Numbered from the stretch's first letter, positions 7,603 to 16,374 are shown. The stretch is DNA of 64,000 bases from Methanomassiliicoccaceae archaeon UBA472 (GCA_002497075.1 DAML01000010.1:115977-179976), one strand, 5' to 3'. A program made the numbers and translations. Notes: generated from the letters alone by a model not told the origin.

Positions 7603-10600
7603 GGGGCGGTTGAATCCAGGAACAGTGTTTCGTTCTTGATGACCCCTGAATTCCCCGCACCATCAACGGCATAATGCTCGATGTACCTCGGACCGTCTTC
7701 CCCGGTCAGAGAGAACATTATGGTCGAATTGGTCCAGGCGGCCCATTCTCCGCTCCAGACACGATGATAATGGCCACTCACCCCAGCTCCCTGGTCGAAG
7801 ACCTTGATCAGGACCTTCGTGCTGGAATCCACGTAGGTGGTTCCGTCGTTATGTTGTGGACCGTCCAAAACCATTTCCGATATGGGTTTCCAGGCGTCGA
7901 CGGCACAGACCGCCTCGGCCACCCCGTTGAACGCCTCATGATTTCCAACGGCATCGACGGCAACGGATTCGAACTGATAATGAACGACTTCGCTCACCGC
8001 AGGCAAGGACCATTCGTAGATGTTCATTGCCACCAAAGTTCCGGAGCTCCCGTTCTGCCATTCGCTCCAGGTCGCATTGTTATCGGAATGACGGTACATC
8101 AGGTCCACCCGGGACGTTCCGCTTCCCGAATCGGATGCGGTCGCTCTGACCACGATTCCAGAGGGGCTCTGCCAGTAAGATGCGACCTGTGCCGTGGATT
8201 GCGGTGATGTGAAGTCCCCGGTGATGAAGCTAACGTTTCCTGACATCAGGGTATTGCCTTCCACGTCACAATGACCCAATCCCTCCAGGTCAACGTGGTA
8301 GGGGGTCCATTCTAGAAGTTTCCCATAGGAAATGTTTAACCATCTTCCGGAAGGGTCCCACGCTCCAATGGCAGAAGGCAGGTTGGTGTCGAATGCCGTT
8401 ACGGAAACGTTCATTATCTGGTCGAAATGGAGAGAACAGACGCCTGATGTTGTGCTTACACCTATCGCATTACCCGCCGGATCGCTCCAGATCATGGATG
8501 GAGCGCCAGGCAACGTCATGAGCGGGTAACGGTCAAGTGCGCCACCATATCCTTGGATGACGTGGGATGAATCGCCGATCCCGTCCGGACCGGGGGTGCT
8601 CAGTTCCTCACCGGAGAACTCGTCGCTCCCGGAATAATCGCTCCAGAAATTTCCTCCTAAAGGATATCCGGCATCCCATTGGCAGTTCAGACCGTCGTCT
8701 GACGCCTGGACCTCGTTGCCGATGAAGACGTTGCGGTGTACCTGATTGACGTAAGAGGAAGCGATGGGAACCTGCTCCGTTACGTAATCCCCAGATGTCG
8801 AGGACGGCACAGCATCGCCGCCTAAATGTTCTGTATAATTGTCACCCAGCAAGTTCGGCACGCTGGCGTTGAACAGGTCGCTGCAGAATATCTTGGCCAA
8901 GATCTCTACTCCATCGACATAGCGCGGACCGGACCGGCTGAACACGCTGTCGGCCTGTCCGGTCATGATATAGACCCGCTTGTTCTGGACAGCGCGCAGT
9001 TGAGACCAGATGGTGTCGTTCTCCAGGTCGGAGATGATCTCCTCGCCCGGTGATGGCAGATACATCATTGACACTATCAGATAATCGGGGTCCAATTCCA
9101 GCAATGATTCCACCGAGACGTCGGGCCATCCGGTCAGACCCGAATACGCGTTCAGGCACATCGCATGTGCCATCATATCGTTGACCAGGGTTCCGTTCCC
9201 ACCGAGGTAGATAGGGTCGAGCCATACCGCGAAAGCGGCGCTCGGTACATAGGATACGTTCAAGGGAACAGTACCTTCGAAGAGCGTTGGGTACATCTCG
9301 CAGGCCACCGCCCACAATCCCTCCGCCGCTTGGGGCGAATAGGAGTTCCAGGTCTTGTTGAGCTTGAAAACGGTGATATTTGAGTCGCCGATCATAGCCG
9401 AGAACTCCTCGGCGGTGCCACTATAGTAACCGTCCAGAAGGACCAGTTCGGGTTGAAGCGCCACAATAGCGGAGAAATCGGCGGTGTATGTCGGTAATGT
9501 CTTGTTGGGGTCCGCGCCGACGTTGATCCCTCCGGCGAGCCGGATAAAGTCGGTGGTAATGGAGCCGTTGTTACCTAACTTCAGCGTATCGCTACTATAG
9601 CTGGCGTATATCGCCCTTACCTTTTCCGGCGCGGTGTCGATGCCGGAAAGGACGAGCGTATCAGCAACATACCCCGGAAGGGAACGCATCCATCGCGAAA
9701 TGCCGTGCGTAGAGCCAGTGACCGTCTCGATATCATTGACGACACGGACTATGCCATCGTAGGAATTGGGATAGAAGGTGATGACGTTGAAATCCAGTCC
9801 TTCCAGCTCCGCCCAGACGGCATCCAGGTATGAGTATCCGTAACCGAAAATGACGTCGGTGGTCTTGTTCCACTTCCCGTCGTCAACCAGGTCGAGCATG
9901 GTCTGCACCACCATGTCCTTGTTGGCGCTGCTGACGGTTATGAACTTGTCCGCCGGCATCCCGTACATCTCTGGTATGGCGCTCTTGTTGAACTCGGAGC
10001 TGGCATCGAATATTACCGCCTTGTCCAACATACCAATGTCCACCAGGGTGTTGGTGGCGAAGGCTCCGAAGGACGCCACGTGCGTGGCGGGAGCGGTCAA
10101 ATTTGTCATCATACCCCGAGAATCGGTGAATGACAGGTTACCACCGACATCGGCGGTTATGACCTCCTGTATACGCGCCAGGCGATCCTCCATTGAAGAT
10201 ATCAGGGACAGCCCATCCTCAGGTACCCAGCATATTTCGGAGATCATTCCGATGTTATCACGAATATCGAAGAAGGAAACTCCGCGGTGTAAAACCATTG
10301 CATTTATGCCCGAGGATTCGAGCTGGGGGAGCATGTCCATCTGGGCTTGGACTCCCTGGTCTAAAAGCACGAGATCCGGCTCCTGAACTACGATGGCCTC
10401 CAGACTGGGCGTAAAATACCCGCCGATGGACATCAACGTGCCGTTGACCTTTCTTTCTTCAACATCAGAGGGCCAGTCGCAGTAATCTGTGACCGCCACC
10501 AGACCTTCGTTCAAACCCAATGCGTAGATCATCTCAGTGATGGATGGCGAGCAAGACACGATGCGGGACGGGGGCTCATTGGTACTAACGGTCCGACCTA

Positions 10601-11114
10601 GAGCATCGATCACCTCCACTATGCTATCGTCCTCCAGGGCGATAACGCTCATCCCACACTGGTTGTCTCGAAGTATGTTATGTGTCACGGCCCCATTGCT
10701 TACGTTGTAGAGGATGATCCCGGAGTTGGAGTAATAGGCATTTTCACCCCTCCCGCTGGCGTTGTGAATAAAACAGTTCCGTATAACGAAATGGTCGGTG
10801 CTGTTGCCTACGAATATGCCGTAACCATGCCCCCGGGCATCTATCCTCCGGCCTTCGATCACCCAGGGATGGTCGGCCGTCCCATTACCGCCGGTAACCC
10901 AGTCGGAGGTGCCGTTCAGATTATTGAAGTCCAAATCGGAATTGACACGCATCGGTTCGTGATCGACATATCCATCGAAAAACGCCAAGTTGCCTTCTGT
11001 CCCGACCGAAGGGTTCCCGGCGAAGACGATGATCGATGACGACAGCATTAGCATGGCACAAATGACGGCGACGAGCGTGCGGCTCAAGAAATTCCCCAGG
11101 GCGGCGGAAGGCAC
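7596..11114 (-). CDS. Surface protein: NosD-type beta-helix interrupted by BtuF/FepB-like binding domains (5' part of a frameshifted gene)
   Basis: The frame gives 1172 residues from a GTG start with an N-terminal signal segment (about 10-32). Residues 60-158 look like a right-handed beta-helix (DHPWVIEG and IRNCFIHNAS style turns). Residues 163-755 then resemble cobalamin/iron-chelate periplasmic-binding proteins, with SRIVSCSPSITEMIYALG, EPDLVLLD and a second LQPELVLLD and LDPDYLIVS series, suggesting duplicated lobes. The NosD-type ending resumes at 788-866 (GGNFWSDY, DGIGD, DRYPL). A Big-5-like domain and Ig-like repeats follow until the frame breaks. Binding of a corrinoid or siderophore at the cell surface is an inference from the family. 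A TATA-like AATAAAAT is about 34 bp upstream. Confidence 0.8.
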   Translation of the reverse strand: MPSAALGNFLSRTLVAVICAMLMLSSSIIVFAGNPSVGTEGNLAFFDGYVDHEPMRVNSDLDFNNLNGTSDWVTGGNGTADHPWVIEGRRIDARGHGYGIFVGNSTDHFVIRNCFIHNASGRGENAYYSNSGIILYNVSNGAVTHNILRDNQCGMSVIALEDDSIVEVIDALGRTVSTNEPPSRIVSCSPSITEMIYALGLNEGLVAVTDYCDWPSDVEERKVNGTLMSIGGYFTPSLEAIVVQEPDLVLLDQGVQAQMDMLPQLESSGINAMVLHRGVSFFDIRDNIGMISEICWVPEDGLSLISSMEDRLARIQEVITADVGGNLSFTDSRGMMTNLTAPATHVASFGAFATNTLVDIGMLDKAVIFDASSEFNKSAIPEMYGMPADKFITVSSANKDMVVQTMLDLVDDGKWNKTTDVIFGYGYSYLDAVWAELEGLDFNVITFYPNSYDGIVRVVNDIETVTGSTHGISRWMRSLPGYVADTLVLSGIDTAPEKVRAIYASYSSDTLKLGNNGSITTDFIRLAGGINVGADPNKTLPTYTADFSAIVALQPELVLLDGYYSGTAEEFSAMIGDSNITVFKLNKTWNSYSPQAAEGLWAVACEMYPTLFEGTVPLNVSYVPSAAFAVWLDPIYLGGNGTLVNDMMAHAMCLNAYSGLTGWPDVSVESLLELDPDYLIVSMMYLPSPGEEIISDLENDTIWSQLRAVQNKRVYIMTGQADSVFSRSGPRYVDGVEILAKIFCSDLFNASVPNLLGDNYTEHLGGDAVPSSTSGDYVTEQVPIASSYVNQVHRNVFIGNEVQASDDGLNCQWDAGYPLGGNFWSDYSGSDEFSGEELSTPGPDGIGDSSHVIQGYGGALDRYPLMTLPGAPSMIWSDPAGNAIGVSTTSGVCSLHFDQIMNVSVTAFDTNLPSAIGAWDPSGRWLNISYGKLLEWTPYHVDLEGLGHCDVEGNTLMSGNVSFITGDFTSPQSTAQVASYWQSPSGIVVRATASDSGSGTSRVDLMYRHSDNNATWSEWQNGSSGTLVAMNIYEWSLPAVSEVVHYQFESVAVDAVGNHEAFNGVAEAVCAVDAWKPISEMVLDGPQHNDGTTYVDSSTKVLIKVFDQGAGVSGHYHRVWSGEWAAWTNSTIMFSLTGEDGPRYIEHYAVDGAGNSGVIKNETLFLDSTAPC

Positions 11115-11334
11115 CCATCCAACATAATGATATTGGTGTTGAGATTTTATTGTAGAATCGTCCGCAACAATTTTATTAATGATTTAACAAACCGAAATTT
11201 CCCGGCCATTCAACAATGCTTAAAAGTCGATGTATTCTCGCCCATCCTCATTGGATTTAATCAAAATCGAGCGTTTGATCCGTCACGAATTATCATTACC
11301 TGGCTTAAATTCACAATCCATTCACTGGCTTGAC

Positions 11335-11344
11335 ATAAAATATT
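11335..11344 (+). promoter_or_regulatory. TATA-like box of the rmlACB operon
   Basis: ATAAAATATT lies 24-33 bp upstream of the rmlA ATG at 11368, which fits a leaderless archaeal transcript. The divergent surface-protein gene starts at 11114, so 11115-11367 holds two divergent promoters. I see no other feature there. Confidence 0.5.
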
Positions 11345-11367
11345 AATGCGGGAACGAATACCCACTC

Positions 11368-12252
11368 ATGAAAGGCATCGTTTTGGCCGGAGGTAGTGGT
11401 ACTCGCCTCTACCCAATGACCTCGGCCATCAACAAGCACCTGCTGCCGATTTATGACAAGCCGATGGTGTACTATCCCCTTTCCATCCTCATGATGGCAG
11501 GCATCAAGGACATCCTCATCATATCCACTCCAGAAGACCTTCCTAACTTCAAGACCCTCCTCAAGGACGGCTCCCATCTGGGTATCAAGCTGAGCTATGC
11601 GGAGCAGCCCTCACCTGACGGCCTCGCCCAGGCGTTCATCATCGGCGAGGAGTTCATAGGGAACGACAAGGTAGCAATGGTGCTTGGGGACAACCTGTTC
11701 TATGGTGCCGGGCTCAGAGAGCTGCTATTAAGAGCGGCAAAGAACGCAGAAAAGGGTCGCGCCACCGTATTCGGCTATTTCGTCAAGGACCCGGAGCGGT
11801 TCGGTGTTCTGGAGCTATCACCTGACGGAAAGGTCGTTTCCATCGAGGAAAAGCCCAAGCAGCCGAAGTCAAACTACGCCGCCACCGGGCTGTACTTCTA
11901 CGACCATCGAGCGGTAGAGTTCGCAAAAAAGGTGAAACCGTCCTGGCGCAACGAGCTGGAGATCACTGACCTCAACAACATGTATCTGGAAAGGGGTGAA
12001 CTGGACGCCATTACCCTGAGCAGGGGATTCGTCTGGATGGACGCCGGAACGCCTCAATCCTTGGCGGACGCCACCAACTTCATCCGCTCCGTGGAACAGT
12101 TCCAGGACCTCAAGATCGCCTGCTTGGAGGAGATCGCCTATCACAACGGCTGGATCACCAAAGAACAAGTGGAATCGATCATCCAGAGGAACCGCAAGAA
12201 CGATTACGGCAAGTACCTGGAAAGGATGCTCAAGGACCCCGTGAGAAGGTGA
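11368..12252 (+). CDS. rmlA: Glucose-1-phosphate thymidylyltransferase
   Basis: The enzyme makes dTDP-glucose from dTTP and glucose-1-phosphate, the first step towards dTDP-deoxysugars. The N-terminus carries the nucleotidyltransferase signature LAGGSGTRLYP and the PKP-like KPMVYYPLS motif. GDNLFYGAG and a VDMLEEKP-type SIEEKPKQPKSNYA motif follow. WMDAGTPQSL near the C-terminus is typical of RmlA. Its 294 residues match the family. It is the first gene of an rmlA-rmlC-rmlB operon, with 7 bp between this stop and the next start. Confidence 0.95.
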   Translation: MKGIVLAGGSGTRLYPMTSAINKHLLPIYDKPMVYYPLSILMMAGIKDILIISTPEDLPNFKTLLKDGSHLGIKLSYAEQPSPDGLAQAFIIGEEFIGNDKVAMVLGDNLFYGAGLRELLLRAAKNAEKGRATVFGYFVKDPERFGVLELSPDGKVVSIEEKPKQPKSNYAATGLYFYDHRAVEFAKKVKPSWRNELEITDLNNMYLERGELDAITLSRGFVWMDAGTPQSLADATNFIRSVEQFQDLKIACLEEIAYHNGWITKEQVESIIQRNRKNDYGKYLERMLKDPVRR

Positions 12253-12259
12253 CATCGCC

Positions 12260-12820
12260 ATGAAGTCCCCTTCGTTATTGCCAGAGCTGGTCGTGATCGA
12301 GCCTAAGGTCTTCAACGATTCCCGCGGCTGGTTCTTTGAAAGCTACTCCCTGCGAAACGCCAAGACCTTCGGCATCGAAGCGGAGTTCGTTCAGGACAAT
12401 CATTCCTACTCCGCCAAAAAGGGCGTTATCCGGGGATTGCATTATCAAGCGCCCCCGTTCGCTCAATCCAAGCTGGTCAGATGCACCCGGGGCAGCGTCC
12501 TCGACGTGGCGGTAGACATCCGTCACGGTTCTCCAAACTACGCCAAGTGGTTCGGCGTCGTGCTCAGCTCGGAGAACAAGAAGCAGCTGTTCATTCCGAA
12601 GGGATTCGCGCATGGTTTCCTGACGTTGGAGGACGATTGTGAAGTGCAGTACAAGGTCGACAGCTTCTACAGTTACGAATACGACCGCAACATCCGCTAC
12701 GACGATCCGGACATCGGCATTGAGTGGGGCGTGACCGACGTGTCGCTCTCCGAAAAGGACATGAGGGCGCCTTTCCTCAAGGAACGCGGAAAGGATTTCC
12801 TTTGGGAGGCTTGTAAATGA
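12260..12820 (+). CDS. rmlC: dTDP-4-dehydrorhamnose 3,5-epimerase
   Basis: The 186-residue cupin epimerizes C3 and C5 of dTDP-4-keto-6-deoxyglucose. Family hallmarks are visible: FVQDNHSYS, GVIRGLHYQ with the catalytic histidine, KLVRC, VLDVAVDIR, LFIPKGFAHGF and the YDRNIRYDDP stretch with a conserved tyrosine nearby. It lies between rmlA and rmlB in the same operon, and its stop overlaps the rmlB start (ATGA). Normal length. Confidence 0.95.
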   Translation: MKSPSLLPELVVIEPKVFNDSRGWFFESYSLRNAKTFGIEAEFVQDNHSYSAKKGVIRGLHYQAPPFAQSKLVRCTRGSVLDVAVDIRHGSPNYAKWFGVVLSSENKKQLFIPKGFAHGFLTLEDDCEVQYKVDSFYSYEYDRNIRYDDPDIGIEWGVTDVSLSEKDMRAPFLKERGKDFLWEACK

Positions 12821-13806
12821 AACTGCTGATCACCGGCGGGGCCGGCTTCATAGGCGCGAACTATGTGAGATCCAAAGTTCAAGGTGGAGAAGACATCGTT
12901 TGTCTCGATCTGCTCACCTACGCCGGGAACATTGACAACTTGGACGGGGTGATGAAGAAGGAGAACTTTACCTTTGTCCGGGGGGACATCAACGACCGCA
13001 AGTTCGTCTTCGAACTTTTCAAGAAGGAGCGTTTCGACCAGGTCGTGCACTTCGCCGCTGAATCGCACGTCGACCGCTCCATAACCGACCCGTCCGCCTT
13101 TCTGAGGACGAACGTGATGGGTACGCAGAATTTGCTGGACGCCTGCCGAGAGTTCGGTATCAAACGCTTCCACCAGGTATCTACGGACGAGGTTTATGGA
13201 GATCTTCCGTTAGACCGTCCGGACCTCAAGTTCACTGAGGAGTACGCAATAAGACCGTCCTCACCATACTCGGCAAGCAAAGCCTCTGCCGACCTGCTCT
13301 GCCTGGCGTACCATCGCACCTTCAATCTTCCCGTGACGATCTCACGCTGCTCCAATAACTACGGGCCGTACCAGTTCCCGGAGAAGCTGATCCCGAGGAT
13401 GATCACGCTCGCGCTGAAGAACGAGAAGCTGCCGGTGTACGGCAAAGGGGAGAACGTTCGGGACTGGCTTCACGTTTCCGATCACTGCAGCGCCATCGAC
13501 GCCATCCTGACCAAGGGAAGGGAGGGAGAGGTCTACAACATCGGCGGGAATTGCGAGCGCCGGAACATAGACATCGTAAAGCTCATCCTGAAGCAATTGG
13601 GGAAGGGCGAGTCCCTGATCTCCTTCGTCACGGACCGCAAGGGGCACGACCTTCGTTATGCCATCGACAATGGTAAGATAACCAGTGAGCTGGGATGGTC
13701 CCCGTCCGTTTCGTTCGAGAAGGGGATGAAGGACACCGTGGATTGGTATCTTCGGAACGAGAGATGGCTGAAGAGGATAGAGAGCGGGGAGTACAGGCAA
13801 GACTGA
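12817..13806 (+). CDS. rmlB: dTDP-glucose 4,6-dehydratase
   Basis: This extended SDR converts dTDP-glucose to dTDP-4-keto-6-deoxyglucose with NAD+. It has the TGGAGFIGANYVR nucleotide-binding motif, HFAAESHVDRS, the STDEVYGDL motif and the YSASK catalytic tyrosine/lysine. SRCSNNYGPYQFPEKLIP and GKGENVRDWLHVSDH are typical of RmlB. At 329 residues it is full length. It closes the operon. No rmlD (dTDP-4-dehydrorhamnose reductase) is found in the window, so the final reduction to dTDP-rhamnose must be encoded elsewhere, or the product is a different dTDP sugar. Confidence 0.95.
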   Translation: MKLLITGGAGFIGANYVRSKVQGGEDIVCLDLLTYAGNIDNLDGVMKKENFTFVRGDINDRKFVFELFKKERFDQVVHFAAESHVDRSITDPSAFLRTNVMGTQNLLDACREFGIKRFHQVSTDEVYGDLPLDRPDLKFTEEYAIRPSSPYSASKASADLLCLAYHRTFNLPVTISRCSNNYGPYQFPEKLIPRMITLALKNEKLPVYGKGENVRDWLHVSDHCSAIDAILTKGREGEVYNIGGNCERRNIDIVKLILKQLGKGESLISFVTDRKGHDLRYAIDNGKITSELGWSPSVSFEKGMKDTVDWYLRNERWLKRIESGEYRQD

Positions 13807-13828
13807 TCGTTCCCCGTTCCGCCATCAG

Positions 13829-13837
13829 ATTAAATAC
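13829..13837 (+). promoter_or_regulatory. TATA-like box upstream of candidate RNA copy B
   Basis: ATTAAATAC lies about 21-30 bp before the start of the conserved element at 13858-13863. This suggests the RNA has its own promoter rather than being only the 3' UTR of rmlB. Confidence 0.35.
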
Positions 13838-13857
13838 TACCATCGTTTCCCAGGGAC

Positions 13858-13950
13858 ATCGGGATCGGGAGAGCCCGCAGTGACGTCACCGGGACGATGG
13901 CAAGTCATCCGCGTTCAACGCGGGAAGCCAACGTTCCGGGGCGTTACGAA
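13858..13950 (+). ncRNA. Candidate structured RNA, copy B of a two-copy element
   Basis: Bases 13863-13902 match the core of copy A with two substitutions. CGGG-AGAG-CCCG is retained at 13866-13877. CCGGGAC (13889-13895) pairs with GTTCCGG (13933-13939); the A-to-G change relative to copy A turns an A-U pair into a G-U pair, so pairing is kept. The following hairpin differs in sequence but not position: CCGCGT (13909-13914) with ACGCGG (13918-13923). TTACGA ends both copies. The element lies between two convergent genes, so it cannot be a leader of a downstream gene on this strand. Confidence 0.45.
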
Positions 13951-13963
13951 ATTTTAAAATTTT
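13949..13963. terminator. A/T palindrome, possible two-way terminator
   Basis: AAATTTTAAAATTTT is close to a perfect palindrome with T runs on both strands. It lies between the plus-strand rml operon plus RNA copy B and the converging minus-strand glycosyltransferase that ends at 14056. It could stop transcription from both sides. Confidence 0.35.
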
Positions 13964-14055
13964 GTCGCACCGACCACCCACTATCGCGATTGGAACAACA
14001 CTGCCATCCATAGATTATCATCCATACCGGAGCGAAGAGAAATGAGAGGGCGTTG

Positions 14056-15090
14056 TCACATCAACGAGCGATAGACATCTTTCGTCATTCTCGCCGTCTT
14101 CGCCCAGGAGAACGTAGCCGCCTGGTCTTGTCCATCGTGGCGCATCTTATCTCGTATACCCTCGTCTTCGAGGATAGGCGTCAGGGCATCCAGGAAGGAA
14201 TCGCGGTCGTTCAGTTCGAAGTATCGGGAGGCGCTCCCACCCACTTCGGGCAAAGAGCTCACCCGACAGACCAAAGTAGGGCACCCGCAGGTCATCGCCT
14301 CTAGCAACGGTATCCCGAATCCCTCGTATTGCGAGGGATTGATGTATACCAAAGCGTTAGAAAAGATCAATGCCAGCTCGTCATCGGGAACGGACACGCG
14401 GATAATGCGACCCCTCCCCCTGGACCGTTCGATCATGATCCGCTCCTCTGCGGTGAACGGAACGCCCCCCACGCACACGAGGTGCATGTCCGGGTCCCTT
14501 TCGAACACCTCTTCCAGGGCGTCGAGCATGAAGGCGAAGTTCTTGTAGCCCGCGCGATTACCCACCTGGACCATATACCTTCTCGGGAGGCTCTTGGGCC
14601 TCTCACCGTCCTTGGGAGGCGCGATGGAACCGGCCAGATGGGTAACGTAGACCTTGCTTGCGGGTACATTCAGCAGTTCCACCACGTCCTTTTTAGTGGA
14701 TTCAGATATGGCAATTATTCGATCGGCGCGCTCGGCCAAACGCCTTTTATTGGTTATGGTGCGATCCGTTCCGCCTTCGGCAGAGAACCTCTCGTGGATC
14801 ATATCATAGATCGTAAGGACGAACGAGCGGTCCCCCAGCTCTTTGAGGAAATAGGGATCGTAATACGTGGGATGAAACACATCGAATTCCCCCTCCTTGA
14901 TGTCCTTGATGCCGTATCTCCGATTGCTGCACATTTTCTTGAGGACCCACTGAGCGGTCGCCCCCCTTAGCGCTTTCGGGTTCTCAAGGTCACGGAAGGT
15001 CCGGCGCAGGGACATCCAGAGACATTCGGGATGTGTGTAATATCGTTCGTATTCCCTATCACAGACATAGCCGTTCCTGCTATAGCCCAT
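14056..15090 (-). CDS. Family 4 glycosyltransferase
   Basis: This GT-B enzyme probably adds a sugar from a nucleotide donor to the surface glycan. FHPTYYDPYFL and VLTIYDMIHERF lie in the N-terminal half. The donor-binding C-terminal half has YINPSQYEGFGIPLLEAMTC (an E-x7-E-type motif) and SSLPEVGGSA. It is a paralog of the 20121-21380 protein. The first ATG (15090) is too late: the same frame continues upstream to about 15204 with VLFDSQIFD and GGISRYYVQLI, aligned to the paralog, yet contains no ATG, GTG or TTG. A GGAG-type site at about 15222-15228 precedes that stretch. So either a rare start codon is used or a base change removed the start. Confidence 0.85.
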   Translation of the reverse strand: MGYSRNGYVCDREYERYYTHPECLWMSLRRTFRDLENPKALRGATAQWVLKKMCSNRRYGIKDIKEGEFDVFHPTYYDPYFLKELGDRSFVLTIYDMIHERFSAEGGTDRTITNKRRLAERADRIIAISESTKKDVVELLNVPASKVYVTHLAGSIAPPKDGERPKSLPRRYMVQVGNRAGYKNFAFMLDALEEVFERDPDMHLVCVGGVPFTAEERIMIERSRGRGRIIRVSVPDDELALIFSNALVYINPSQYEGFGIPLLEAMTCGCPTLVCRVSSLPEVGGSASRYFELNDRDSFLDALTPILEDEGIRDKMRHDGQDQAATFSWAKTARMTKDVYRSLM

Positions 15091-15422
15091 GGACAGTTTC
15101 GGAAGTATCTCGTCATCGCGACCGAACTCCTTGATGAGCTGGACATAGTAACGGGAGATCCCCCCATATAGCTGGATGTCGAATATTTGGGAATCGAACA
15201 GAACGCTGAGCGTCGTTGTTATCTCCTTCTCGCAAATTAGATCTAGGAACGGTCAAATGCCATTCCTGGACATAAAACTCTGCATACCATGGCACCGGGC
15301 GATGGGTTCCTGAGTTTATCGGGAGGAGCAACGGTATCGAACCCGGTTCATTGGAGGCGAACGCGTCGATCGAACCGATGACAATCGACAGATAAGACCA
15401 CGGATCGATTGGGGGCGTGCAA

Positions 15423-15432
15423 TTTTATTATA
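15423..15432 (+). promoter_or_regulatory. TATA-like box for the GT10-like gene
   Basis: TTTTATTATA lies 20-29 bp upstream of the ATG at 15452, fitting a leaderless transcript. Confidence 0.45.
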
Positions 15433-15451
15433 GGTAAACGTTATTTTTCCG

Positions 15452-16351
15452 ATGGCCCGGATAAGGGTAGCCGAGATGCACGGGGATAATTGGAACATAT
15501 ACCACGTGCTGGACTCCGAGAGGATCGGCGACCGAAGCCTAAGGGAGCACCTAATGGCGCGTGGCATCTCCTGGGAAAGGGCGACCAAGGAAAACATGGA
15601 TGGCGCCGACCTCCTTTTCTTCAAGGGCATCATCGATCTGCCACCCCATCCCAGGAGGTTGTTCCGTTCCCTTAAGGCCGAGGTGATGAAGAGGGTCCTA
15701 AACAAGCCTTTCATCACCTTGATCGGGGAGCCGCGGGAACACTGCCGCCTCAGTTACCTATTTTCCGATCGGGAGGGCACCCTGTGCGTAGCCCCCGATA
15801 AGGAGCTTACCCGCATTTTCATACCAATTGATTGGCGAGAACCCCATGTCGAGGGCTGGGAGCAGCGTAAAGGACATTGCTGCTGGATAGGAAGGCCGAT
15901 GCCGGACAGGGTCCGGGCGGCCAGGGAACTGGTGAACAATGGTGTTGAACTGGACATATATAGCAAGCAACCCTGGCCCTTACCCTGTTGGAAAGGATTC
16001 GCCATCGACGATTACCAGACTAGCCTAGGCTACAAGTATCGCATCGTTTTCGAGAATTACCCCACCCATGGATATCATTCCGAAAAGCTGTTCCTGTCGT
16101 TGAGGAGCGGATGCGTCACCTTTTATAGGGGGGACCCGAGGATGGTCATGCCTGAGTTGAGGCATCTCTTCGTGCCATATTCGCTTAGGAAGGTTATTGA
16201 ACGCGACTTTGATGAAAAAGCCATGTTGAGAGATGTCGCCACTTTCATGCGATCTGACGCCTGGAAGACATATTCCTACGAAGATTTCATCAACACCGTC
16301 ATTGAGAAGATATACCAAAGATTGGATGAACGCGAGCGAAAGCACGCTTGA
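15452..16351 (+). CDS. GT10-like fucosyltransferase
   Basis: The 299-residue protein resembles alpha-1,3-fucosyltransferases of family GT10 in its C-terminal half. YKYRIVFENYPTHGYHSEKL and LFLSLRSGCVTFYRGDPRM match the family pattern, with a FEN motif, an E-K-L donor-binding segment, and a region where a cell-surface sugar transferase usually reads PVYxG. GDP-fucose would be supplied by gmd and fcl at 27.5-29.5 kb in the same locus. The N-terminal acceptor half is not recognisable. Assignment rests on the C-terminal motif only; another GT-B activity is possible. Confidence 0.72.
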   Translation: MARIRVAEMHGDNWNIYHVLDSERIGDRSLREHLMARGISWERATKENMDGADLLFFKGIIDLPPHPRRLFRSLKAEVMKRVLNKPFITLIGEPREHCRLSYLFSDREGTLCVAPDKELTRIFIPIDWREPHVEGWEQRKGHCCWIGRPMPDRVRAARELVNNGVELDIYSKQPWPLPCWKGFAIDDYQTSLGYKYRIVFENYPTHGYHSEKLFLSLRSGCVTFYRGDPRMVMPELRHLFVPYSLRKVIERDFDEKAMLRDVATFMRSDAWKTYSYEDFINTVIEKIYQRLDERERKHA

Positions 16352-16374
16352 GGGTCAGGCGTAAGAACTACCGT

